A stretch of 64,000 nucleotides of DNA from Hydractinia symbiolongicarpus (taxonomy: Eukaryota; Cnidaria; Hydrozoa; Anthoathecata; Hydractiniidae): contig NC_079877.1 of assembly GCF_029227915.1 (NCBI RefSeq), forward strand, positions 22,097,851-22,161,850, in the 5' to 3' direction. Below are positions 10,089 to 20,500 of this stretch, one piece after another. A program made the translations under genes and the position numbers. Numbering within the stretch: the stretch's first letter is position 1; each line of letters begins with the position of its first letter. A model generated the notes under the pieces. It was given only the letters and a program-made list of their open reading frames with translations. It made no database searches and was not told the origin of the DNA.

Positions 10089-11454
10089 CAGTAGAATCCC
10101 GATAACTCGAACCCCCACGGGACCGAGAAAAGAGTTTGAGTTATTAAAAGATGGGTTTTTTTTTCAATGAAAACCATGCTACATATATCATTGCAAAAAG
10201 TTTCTAATGTCGGCCCGAGTCAATTTAGTCAAATATATTTATCAATAACAATGGACAAGGAATCGAGCTTTTGCTGTATGTCTTCCCAACAATATGGGAT
10301 GTAGTCGTACAGATACTGCACTCACTTACAGATACTATGTCTCTCGAATGTCACCAACAAATCGGTGCCGGTGAAGCATCATCATCATCTTCTTCTCCAC
10401 CTTCTTCTCCGTCTCCTTTCTATGTCTTTCTATCAAATCGTTAGTTACCTGAAAGCAATAGGGCTGTATTCATTACGTATTCGTTTGCAGAAATGATATC
10501 CTCATAACTGTTGTGCTGTGAAGATAAAGATCGCCAACTTTTTGGATCTCACTTTGAAGACCTTTGAAGGGGTCGCCATCATCAGTCTAGGTAGATTTCT
10601 GTTGATCTTTTGAAATTCCTGCTTTTGCAATACAACGATGTGGAGATTTTTACTTTCTGCCATGCAAGATCCAAGATTGAGCATTTTCATTGCATCCAGA
10701 ATCGCAAAATTTAGGAAGAGCCTCTCCTTTGTTTACAGGCGCAACCAGCCTTTCCAAAGCTAATAATCTGTAAAAAGCTTTCAAAGAGCGTATGACCCCC
10801 TGGTCCATTGGTTGAAGCTTCAATGTGGTATTAGGTTGTAGGAAAACGAGCTCTATGAATTTCAGGTTATCGATCGCTGGATGTTATCTATCATTAACGC
10901 TACTTTCTTCTTCTCGCTTGTAAACTTGCATCCACCTCCAGTATCCGTTCCTCAAACAATTTGCTACTTATCCAGCTCTTATTTTAACTTCTGAATCGGC
11001 AAGGCAAATGGTTGACTCCTTTGAAATAGCAAAAAGATTTCGATTAACCAAGACAAACATCGGTATTTTATCCCCCGTCGCATTTGCTGCATCCATTCCA
11101 GTAAGACCAATCTTACTGTGTTTACCCCCAGTGCAATCCTCAGATCGAAGATGAAGAGACTTGTTAGGTTGCATGCGATAAAAGAACCCAAATTCATCTG
11201 CATTATAAATTTCATCAAGTTTGTATTTGGATAAAATTGTTGGAAGGTTGATTCGTTTATTTTAAATTATCGGGAGAATCCTACTCCAAGGGACATGAAT
11301 ATTGGTTTGACTTATCGAATGTTCGAGTTATCGGGGGTTTAAGTTATCGGAGTACTTTACGAGAAAGTATGGGTAAAGGTTCAAGGAATTTCGAAATCGG
11401 TTTGAGCTATTGAAAGTTCGGGAATCGGGGGTTCGAGTTATCGGCATTCTACTG
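10089..11454 (-). mobile_element. Second Tigger/pogo-like element, decayed
   Basis: The ends are inverted repeats: CAGTAGAATCCCGATAACTC at the left, and at the right its inverse with one mismatch in 20. These differ from the first Tigger element, so this is a separate subfamily. No TA duplication is visible at the flanks. Length is about 1.37 kb, so much of the interior is lost. Motifs of the GAGTTATCGG type repeat near the right end, paralleling the subterminal repeats of the first element. Confidence 0.85.
10500..11265 (-). pseudogene. Tigger-like transposase remnant
   Basis: Minus-strand fragments in different frames still show the DDE_1 landmarks: a NADEFGFFYRMQPNKS block near 11160-11210, then GMDAANATGDKIPMFV, a degenerate LMIDN block near 10890, a QPMDQG-like block near 10800 and a diverged C-terminal part near 10500-10690. 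Frameshifts separate the pieces and the N-terminal DNA-binding domains are missing. No function is expected. Confidence 0.75.
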
Positions 11455-11990
11455 CATTATGTTGTGACAAATTTTCTCTTACGTGAAATAAGCCGGTTAA
11501 ATATTTAAAAAAAATTATTTTTTAACCAGAATTCTGGTTTTAGGAAGTGTCTTAAGGAGAACGTTTATTTTCACAAATAAGCATTTTTGATTTATTTTGC
11601 GGCAAAAACCAGTGCCGCGAAAAATTTTAAGCAATTTCCATCCAAATTGTTTTTTGATACTTTCTTACTCTAACTGTCTTTCCATACTGGCATTTTAAAC
11701 GATCTTTAGAATTCTCTGGAATCCTTCTTTTCCAAAATTATCTCATTACGGCGGAATCATAAGCCTGTTTGCATAGAAAATCTGCGTGTCCAGAGAAAGG
11801 TTTTATTCTCCATCATTCATTGCTCAATAATTCATAAAATTGTCTCGAAAGAAGAGAGTGTAATATTTAAGAGCATCTTTGTTTCCTGGGGCAGCACGAA
11901 CTCTGTCAACTCCCGTAAATGATGTAAATTTGTATGCATCTTAAAATTAATCATGTTACGAGAAGTTGGAATAATCATCGTTTATCAACG
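11455..11990. other. Spacer without gene
   Basis: No exon is seen. GCGGCAAAAACC and GCCGCGAAAAA words at about 11600-11625 hint at an old MITE end. Nothing else is recognisable. Confidence 0.4.
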
Positions 11991-11994
11991 GAAC

Positions 11995-12365
11995 GCAATG
12001 GAATGCTGTGTTGATAGTAGATTCAATAGAACGCAATGGAACGCTGTGTCTGTAGTAGATTCAGCGGTACGCAATAGAACGCTGTGTCAGTAGTAGATTC
12101 AACGCAACGGAATGGAACACTGTGTCAGTATAAGATTCAACGGAACTCAAACGTTGTGTCAACAGCAGATTCAATGCAACACGCTGGAACGCTTTGTCGA
12201 TAGTAGATTCAACGGTACGCATTGGAACGCTGTGTCGACAGTAGATTCAATGGAACGCAATGGAACGCTGCGTCAGTAGTAGATTTAACGGTACACAATA
12301 ATAGTAAGCTGTGTCAGTAGTAGATTCAACATACGCAATTAAACGCTGTGTCTGCAGTAAATTGA
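11995..12365. repeat. Tandem array, about 38-bp unit, roughly 10 copies
   Basis: The unit reads approximately GTAGATTCAACGGAACGCAA then TGGAACGCTGTGTCAGTA. Successive GTAGAT anchors fall at 12017, 12055 and 12093, a spacing of 38, and degenerate copies continue to about 12365. Copies differ by substitutions and small indels. The array is more G+C-rich than its surroundings and has no sustained ORF. Confidence 0.88.
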
Positions 12366-12972
12366 AGGTGTTTTTTTTCAGGTTTGCCACCGAATTTTCA
12401 TTTCTCAAAGTTTATGTTTCATTTATTGACGACAAAGGTGTTTGTTCAAGCTGAAATAACATGTCAAAATAAAAGACAAACAGTTCAAGGGTGAAAGAAT
12501 AGTAATGTTCAAGTTTTTCCTTGTTTACTCAGTGCTTTCATTTTTTTAAAATTTTTATTATGATAAATCAGCCAACAAATAAATAAGAAAAGTTTTAAAA
12601 ACACATGTTAAAATTTTAGTAGTAGCACGAAGCTTTTCGTAACTGAGTTACATTTTCAAGTGATAAGAATATCCTAAGCTAAAAACCTTTATACAAAATA
12701 TCTACAATAAAATAATTAATTGATTTAATTAAAATGTTCTACCCAAGGGAATACAAGTAAAAATCATGGACAAGCGAAACAAAAGAAAGAAAATGTGCAA
12801 AATCACCATGTGTAAAAATAAAATAAAAGAAACAAAAACTAATTGCCCACGGGAATAGAGAATTAAAAACAGGCGGTTGTGTAAATAAAGCTATGTAACT
12901 CCATTCCTAAATAACAAAAGTGATTTGATTTCTTTTTGATCATTCAACCTTTTTCTCTTTCAATTTTTACCA
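12366..12972. other. Upstream region of the LicD-like gene
   Basis: A/T-rich sequence with no recognisable exon. It should contain the promoter and 5' UTR of the gene that starts at 12973. The last 70 nt are pyrimidine-rich (TTTCTCTTTCAATTTTTACC before the ATG) and could hold a splice acceptor, so a 5' non-coding exon is possible. Confidence 0.35.
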
Positions 12973-14163
12973 ATGCATAGACGCTGGAAAAGCTTACTTG
13001 CTTATTTTGTTTGCTTCGGATGTTTTGCAATAATGACATTTTTAACGGAAGAAAATAACAGAACCTCGATAAAAATGACTGGCATGGTGCTTGATAACAA
13101 AAAATTACCAAACTTTGAAAAAATCAGAAGTTTTGGTGGCCACACTAAGAAAGTATCTTTGAATGCGCTCACAACTACAACAATATCCAGTGGCAAACGA
13201 AAATGGAAGCAAGCTATGAGATGGAATTACAAATTAAAAAATTCAACCACATCTTTATTTCGGTCAATAGAAAGAACAGATAAAATAATTATCGAGCAAC
13301 CTTTAAAAGCTGGTTTATGGACCTTTAATGACAAAAAAGTAGTTAAAAACTACGCTGAACAGGACCGAAGAATTTTGTGTGAAAAATGGATGTACGATCC
13401 AGCAGAGATGACGTTACGATATAGCAAAGAAACTCATGTTACGCATGATTCGTGTCCATTTCCCTACAACGAGACAATTAAGAAAATAGTATCCAGCCGA
13501 GGTAAAGTTATGTTTAAAGGTTGCACTCAACAAACACTGAAATGTAGAGAAAGTGCACATTATGACACAGAAAGAAAGATGCGTATAAATACGCCTCCGT
13601 GCTGCAGACAACATTTGTTGCAAATGTTAAATCACACAACCCATCTTCTTAGAAAACACAACGTCACGCATATGTTAGTGTATGGAGGCATAATTGGATG
13701 GTATCGGTATAAAAATATTGTTCCTTACGATGTCGACTTGGATATTTTAGTAGATTCGAAGCAGTGGAAATCTCCTACAATGAAAATAATCTATGTTTCA
13801 TTACGTGAAAAATACGGATATTTAATAAAAAGACAGAGACGAAAAAAACAGAAAATTATGTTTAGTGCGGTTAATAATCTCAATATAGATCTATGGCCGT
13901 ATTTCGTTAAGAACTCTGGCAAGGAGGCTGGTAAAGAAGGATTTGATGCGGATAATCGTACCATTATTTGGACAGACGAAGCTACTATGAAAACGGACCT
14001 TTATGAAGATATCATCCCACCAAGATTAGATAGTTTTGCTGGTTTCCCGATGTTTATTCCGAAAAATCCGGTAAATCATTTGAATCGCCAGTATGGAAAA
14101 AACAATTGGAGGAGAGAATTGAAATGTAGTGAAAAAAATTCTGACGGAAATTGCTTAAAATAA
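12973..14163 (+). CDS. LicD/fukutin-family type II membrane protein (putative phospho-sugar transferase)
   Basis: Single-exon ORF of 396 codons. After a short basic N-terminus (MHRRWK) there is one hydrophobic segment at about residues 7-24, as in Golgi type II membrane enzymes, then a Lys-rich stem. The catalytic half carries the LicD/fukutin signature: a GGIIGWYR helix near residue 238, PYDVDLDILVD with acidic residues near 253-257 for metal/nucleotide binding, and NIDLWPY near 304. This matches the nucleotidyltransferase-fold family of bacterial LicD and animal fukutin/FKRP, which transfer phosphocholine or ribitol phosphate to glycans. The Cys-rich segment at about 180-210 may form disulfides. 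The substrate cannot be deduced. Cnidarian-type lineage expansions of such genes are common as I recall, so I give no symbol. Confidence 0.8.
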   Translation: MHRRWKSLLAYFVCFGCFAIMTFLTEENNRTSIKMTGMVLDNKKLPNFEKIRSFGGHTKKVSLNALTTTTISSGKRKWKQAMRWNYKLKNSTTSLFRSIERTDKIIIEQPLKAGLWTFNDKKVVKNYAEQDRRILCEKWMYDPAEMTLRYSKETHVTHDSCPFPYNETIKKIVSSRGKVMFKGCTQQTLKCRESAHYDTERKMRINTPPCCRQHLLQMLNHTTHLLRKHNVTHMLVYGGIIGWYRYKNIVPYDVDLDILVDSKQWKSPTMKIIYVSLREKYGYLIKRQRRKKQKIMFSAVNNLNIDLWPYFVKNSGKEAGKEGFDADNRTIIWTDEATMKTDLYEDIIPPRLDSFAGFPMFIPKNPVNHLNRQYGKNNWRRELKCSEKNSDGNCLK

Positions 14164-16680
14164 GTGCTAAATTTTCATTACTTTTGGACAATTCTAAAAT
14201 TAAATTCACGCGACACTACATAGCCGTCGTGGGTTTTTCGCTGGTTTGATACAGCATAAGTTTCGCTAGCAAAAAGACTTAACTCTAACAGACAAGTATT
14301 TTTAGTAGACTTCTTTTAACCCACATATCGACTTTGTTTGTTTTCGTCAATTTTAAAGGCCGTATCTTACTAGAGAAATTTTCGTCAAAAAAAGTGACAA
14401 AAAATGACAAAAATTTTCCCTGACGAGAAATTTTACGCGATGGATGGCGGAGTTTTTTTTAATCGGTCAACACCTAGGCAAGAATTTATGATATCTACAA
14501 CACAAAAGTAAATTCAAAACCAAATAATTCCTTGTGTCAAATGTGATGGTAACCTAACAAAAAAGGTATATATATATTTTTTGCTGATAAAAATATTCGC
14601 CCACTAACAAAAGGGTGACAAAATCTTTCATAAGACGGGAAGGTTTTATCACGCTTTTTTTATAAGAACCAGTGAAATGTGAATACATTATTGCATTTGT
14701 TCTTATATTTTGTACTTACCTTAGAAAGACATAAAAAGTGTTTTTAATTCAGAAAAATCGTCTGAGAATGTCGATAGAAATTAATAATATCGCAATAATT
14801 TATGCTGAAATAATTATTGTACGTAATAATTTTCCTCCTTAAGGTAATAGAAAACAAAACTCCGGAATTCAGCCTCATTCTGTTCTTATCTATGATTTTT
14901 CCCTTAAATTTAATGCTTACTTTTAAAATTTGTTTTTAGGCCGGAGAACCACGTATGTAATATGGGAGCCAAACATATATGTTTATACCCATTAAACACA
15001 CTGAAACCTTAAAACTGAGATTTGATAACAAAAATTTATTCATTTATCAATAAAATTTTGAAAAAAATATTAAGTTTCATTTGTTTATCAGCTACCACAA
15101 CAGGCTTAGATTTTATGTCTTTTTTTAATGAAAACAGATACCCTCTCAATCCTGTTAAATTCTTGTAAACACGAAGTCATCCTGGCAATAAATTTGGTTA
15201 AAAGAGGTAGTTGAGGCTTACGTGAAACCGATAAGCCATAAATTTGAAGTGTACCAGTACTTTAGAAAAAATTATGGTCTGTGGCAAAACACGTTTTTTT
15301 AAAAAAATTTTTTGTTAAATTCAACATGGCCACTATAGAATTTCACCTAGCCTTGATAGGAAAAACGTTCTACTTGTTCAAAGAACTTCAGAAAATTAGT
15401 TTTTTTTTGCATAAAAAAAGTTGGGGAACAAAATTTTGTCCCACACTTAGCTATTTTTTTGATACCTGTTTTTGGTATGTCGATGTTGATTTATTGTGCG
15501 CGAAAACGATATGGAAAGTGTATCTACTTATTTGTCGAAACTGTTTTGCGCCCGCAACGTGCTCAAGCAACCAGCGCATGCGCAGTCTTACTTTCCGCGC
15601 TGAAACAGCCGTGTGATCTCATACAGAGCAAATGTATTGATCAATTAATAATTGATTAAAACACATGATACAAGAAATCGTCAGCCTTAGTGTATTAGAA
15701 GAGAAAAACAGCAGTCTCATTAATTAGCGGACACCATCGACATGCAAAAATAAAAAAAAAATTAGTATAGTATCTGGATTTCAAAAATGTAGTCGGTCAG
15801 AAGTGAACAGAATTTGTCAAAGTTGTTCTGGCTTTTTTTCGTTCTTTACGATTATTTTATACCAATGATTAATACAAAAAACACTGGAAACATTGCACAA
15901 AACGAAATATTTGTGTGTGAGATTGAATGTTTCAAACAAAAGTAACACCAGTTTCGTGACTTTATTATTATTCTTTTGACGACGTTTCAGCCATTATCCA
16001 GTCATTTTTACACAATATACTTGTATATTGTGTAAAAATGACTTGGTACTATTTAAACAATTCGATTTTACCATACAATTATCGTACGATATACTAATCA
16101 GCGAATAAGAATAAAGAAACTGATGCTATGTTTCTATTGAGAGGTTTGTCCCTATGAAGTAATAAACTTTTCTTCAGCTCTAAATCATAATTATTTCTAG
16201 AAGTGGAGAGTGTCGAAGAATTCTTTAAACGAAGCCTCGACTGACAGTGTGCAGCATGTTCAGACACAGCGGAAAGAGGCGGATTTATGGTGACTTTTCT
16301 GGTTAAATGCCCATATGCTCACTTGCTCGTACTTTCAAATGCGATAATTCTTGCCTATATAGATATCACTGCAGCTATCGCACTTAAACTTGCAGACGAC
16401 TTTTAAAAGTAAAGCTTTTACGGGTCTATTTTTAAAGTGGAACAAATCACCAATTCTCAAACCTGACGAACACATAACCTTAACCTTAAAAGATAGTTAA
16501 TGCTTGAAAAACGTTTGCTAAACGTGTGCGATGCCTAAGTGATACATTGCCCAAAAATGGCAATATTACAAGAAGTCCACGTTTAGAGACAGTTGATATG
16601 ACCTTTTTAACTCGAAACAATTTGTCAAGAAATGTCTTAATACAACGATTAATCGATTTAGCTGGAAGGGTAGCCGTTTT
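14164..16680. other. Spacer without gene; contains a perfect palindrome
   Basis: About 2.5 kb with no convincing exon; short ORFs near 15281-15659 have low-complexity composition. The only sharp structure is the palindrome at 16001-16042. Confidence 0.4.
16001..16042. repeat. Perfect 20-bp palindrome with 2-nt centre
   Basis: GTCATTTTTACACAATATAC is followed by TT and then its exact reverse complement. A DNA cruciform or RNA hairpin could form. No gene overlaps it. Confidence 0.9.
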
Positions 16681-16684
16681 TTAA

Positions 16685-17010
16685 TAATACTAGTCGTTAG
16701 CATGTGGAAAATCCACGGGTTCGCCCGTTCTTTTTATACCGCATTGCGTGCTTCTCGCTATTGCGCAGCTAAGCTACCATTTTGCGTGACAGACAGACAG
16801 ACAGACCTATACGGGTATTATAATATTGACTAGTCGTTAACCCGTGGGTCGCCCGTTGCGTTCGCTCGTCCTTTAAATTTACCCGTCGCAACAAAGTGGA
16901 TAAAAATATATCGCATTTGATATTCGTGCGCATTTTAAAAATTTCGTGTTTCCGTTACGGGGCGCCGCTTTCGCGGACATACAGACAGACGACGGCTATT
17001 ATTAAAGAGA
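16685..17010. repeat. Two adjacent copies of a short dispersed repeat (SINE- or LINE-tail-like)
   Basis: Copy one (about 16688-16830) and copy two (about 16831-17010) both open with ACTAGTCGTTA, a CGTGG block and GGGTTCGCCCGTT / GGGTCGCCCGTTG. Both end in a run of CAGACAGACAGA followed by an A/T-rich tail containing ATTATTA or ATTATAATA. They are more G+C-rich than the surroundings. The shared head, body and tail point to two insertions of one family. Confidence 0.7.
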
Positions 17011-17085
17011 TTTGTTTCAACTTTTCTTTCTCAAAATAAAAAGTTGAAAAATTGCTAACAATTCTGAAATTTCTACAAATCAATG

Positions 17086-17340
17086 TCATAACAAGTACTC
17101 GTCGAGTACAAAACTATCAAAATTTGTATATACGCCACTAAAAGGAGGTTTTCTATAAATCGGGGTTACAAAATTGTTATTTTCACGTTTAACATTGACA
17201 TCAAGAAATGGTAGACACTGATTACCTTCACATTTTGATGTAAAAACTATGTCGACGTGTTCGTTGTCTATGTAAGCATAAAAAAAGAAGGAAATGATCA
17301 GACGTAGAAAAGAGATCATCAGCATGTTCTGTAGTATAAT
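17086..17340 (-). pseudogene. Penelope-like reverse transcriptase fragment
   Basis: The minus-strand ORF contains NQCLPFLDVNVKRENNNFVT followed by IYRKPPFSGVYTNFDSF, a block characteristic of Penelope-like element RTs downstream of the catalytic box. A shifted frame just upstream reads ADDLF, a candidate for the YxDD catalytic motif, so a frameshift separates the two. Only about 80 codons remain, with no GIY-YIG endonuclease in sight. Confidence 0.7.
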
Positions 17341-17452
17341 CGCTCATATTTAATTATAATTTTATGATCAGTATACTTTCTGTCGGACTGTTGAGAAAGT
17401 CCGACCATTTTGAAGCAGTTTAACTTCCATACTTTACGAAAAATACATCCCT

Positions 17453-17458
17453 TTTATT
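17453..17458 (-). terminator. Poly(A) signal of ACTR8
   Basis: TTTATT on the plus strand (AATAAA on the coding strand), about 130 nt past the ACTR8 stop codon. Confidence 0.45.
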
Positions 17459-17586
17459 TCTTTTTTACCAGAAATGTCATCTATACCGTTTTCGCGTTCG
17501 CTATCCTTCACAGGGGGTAAACAGCTAAAAGCTTTTACTGTTATGCTCTCCGTTCGATCTGCGTGATTGACACTCCACAGTTGATG

Positions 17587-20500
17587 TTATTGTTTGTCCA
17601 TGTTCGTGCTCCATTGAAAAGCGCACCGCTCTCTCAGTATACGCACGCCATATTGATTCCACTCTTTTCGGGATATCCACAGCTCCTGTGAACTATCTAG
17701 AATACTCAAAACCGTACCACCCTTCCAGCCTGCAGTCCGTGGGTCATTCTCCTAAAAGTGAAAGTGGTAAAACCTGACAATCTTTGTATCTTGCTGACAT
17801 TTAAAAAGGATAGTAGTTTGACTCGCAAGTTTAATTCGCTTTCACAGAAATGAAAGACGTTTTTACACTCTTTTTATTTTTTTTTTATTTTTTTATTTTT
17901 GATTTAGCCCATCATTTATATCATTCTCGCAAAGTGTAGATTAGCTTTATTAAATGTATCTTCTAGAAGTGTAGTTTGTGTATTTCTACACAAAAAAAAC
18001 TGCAGCAAGCAACAAGAAATATTTTTCCGCAAATATTAAAACATTTCTTACTTTTGGTCTCGTTATCACTTCCATCTGCTCCTTCATAAAATGGTAATGC
18101 GGGGGCAACTGCGATTGAAGTCTCTTCAGTAGAAATTCGTCAGTCCCTTTAAAGTTCATCCCACCACCTATCAATAGCACTGTCCCGTACATTTTACGTT
18201 TCGTTTCTTGATTACCTGCCGATAAAAAAATTTGAACACAGTTTCATCAAAACAATGTCTTTTATATAACATCTTATACCCTTCTTCACTAATCATTTCA
18301 CATGCTTTCACTACCCGAAATTAATTTTCACTAAAGACACTTAAAAATTTTGAACAGTCTAATAAAACTAACCACGAAACACTAAGCAGACACCAGCCTG
18401 GTCATGCAAACTTTAAATCAATTCCATGATTTTTACAGGCTTCCTAACCACTGAACGCAGTAAAATATTTAATGTTAACAGGTTAACATGAAATAATATT
18501 CTTGCGATCATTATGGCATAGCGAAAAAAAAGATACTAAATCCACTGAAACAACGCATGAATGCATGAATATAAAATAAAGCAACTAACAACATTAGCAC
18601 GCCATAAAACATAAAAAAAGATCTTTAATGTAAAAAGAATTTTATGGCATTTTCCACCGCTTTCTTTTAAAAGAGTTTTCAATGATTATTTTTCAGATCA
18701 AACCAAATTAACGTGACTTTTCATTGACATTCCATCCTGCTACACGCAAATGCAACAGGAGAAATGCGTAAAATTTTAGAACAACAAAGAGTATCTGTCG
18801 TGAACTATATCACGAACTTATAACATGACGTAATAATAGAAAATTCAATAACATTTATATGAACAGTTTTTATACGTATTCGGCACAATGAACTCACACT
18901 CAGTATGTGACGTCATAATATAGATAATAGGTTATTTGTTTATATTGTAAAATGGGAAACTTCTCGAATAGAACATTCGAGAACATTATGCTAGGAATAT
19001 ATATGAGCGTTCGAATTCGAGCAAGAGTTAAGTTAACGAGGGAAGAGTTATATGAAGATACGAATGTAATACGAGACGATTTATAAGAAGATATACGAGA
19101 AAACAAAACTATCGAACTTTATTGAGTCCATCGCAACAGTATCAGAACTGAAAAAAGCCTGGGGACAAAAAGGAGATTTACTGTTAGCTTAAAACCCAAC
19201 GTTAAAAGTAATAAAAAGAAAAGATAACTAATAAGGAACTATGAAACAAATTTCTAAATAACATACTGCATTGCTCAATGCTGTACATGATAGCTTCGTC
19301 AAGTGGCATGCCATCTAAACGCAACGCTTTGAGCTTCGCATGTTCAATCGGTGCTGTATGTGACAAACTTATAAATTCTTGAGATTCGTTCTCATTTTCA
19401 CCTTTCGCTTTCTTCGTATCCACATCTCTTTTCTAAATAACACGACTACCACATATAACGTTTGCAGGATGGCAATTTATTTGTAAAAGTAAAATTCAGG
19501 ATTTTTCAATTTAAACGACATAACCTATATGGTTGTCATTCAGAAAAATTATTTCCCTGGAATTTTTCCATTTTTTGCACTTTCAAGTTTTCTCCAGGAG
19601 TGTTGACCACCCTGGTACAGAAGAATTATTTAACGCCCCCATTCAGCCATTGTACAAAGACGCAATCATAGGCACGGAATCCATCCCATCTAAGCACATA
19701 TCGTAGGCACATATTGTAGTATTTAGTATGTAATTAAAAACAACACAAAAAACAAAATAACAAATAAAACCCATTATGTTTACTTACTTCAAGCAAGTAC
19801 CGATGGTCCATCAGATCTTCAGGATCACATTCCAATATTTCGGGGAAGGTTTTGATTAATGGTTCATCAACTATACCGAAGAGATCAGGAACAAACATGC
19901 TCTATAAAGGTAAAAGTCCTAAAAAGATACTGTTTTCTTTGTCTAAATCTAAATTGCGAAACTACGTTATCATAAAAACCTAAAAACAACAACAACAACA
20001 ACAAAATCAACAGCATGCACGAAAGAAATACTTACCGTTGGCGCAAGAAGGGGTTCGTCACCCAAACGCAATTTATATACTAAAATATTTTCGTTTGGTC
20101 GAACAACTTGAAACTCGTGAACGTGGCCAGAAGGAATCTCCTAAACAATACAAAAACATAAAACTGATCTACCAGTATCTGTTAACAAGTATTAACATCT
20201 TATCAAGTACCCGGCTTAAACGTTAGAAAAGTACACCAAAACGTTTTGTTAACCAATCTGATAATTTCGTAATGAATCATATATCTAAGAAGCCGATAAT
20301 TCATCATCCTATCTTAAAACTTTGACCTTCGAGGATTGTTCCTGACTTTTAATAAAGAAAACGAGACTCAACAAAAACCAACTCTCTTCATCGTTTATAA
20401 ATACATACGCACGCTCGTTGAGGAAAGATGCGTCCCAGCCCAGGAAGCTGGAAGGCAGCACGTGTTTTCTTCCATAAACACATAAACTTTGATAACAAAA

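Noticed and set aside
13002-13623. Minus-strand ORFs inside the LicD-like gene
   Set aside because: Shadows of a single-exon gene with clear catalytic motifs on the plus strand.
15281-15659. Plus-strand ORFs of 66 and 111 codons
   Set aside because: Two overlapping frames with Phe/Leu-rich or mixed composition, no domain and no splice or poly(A) context.
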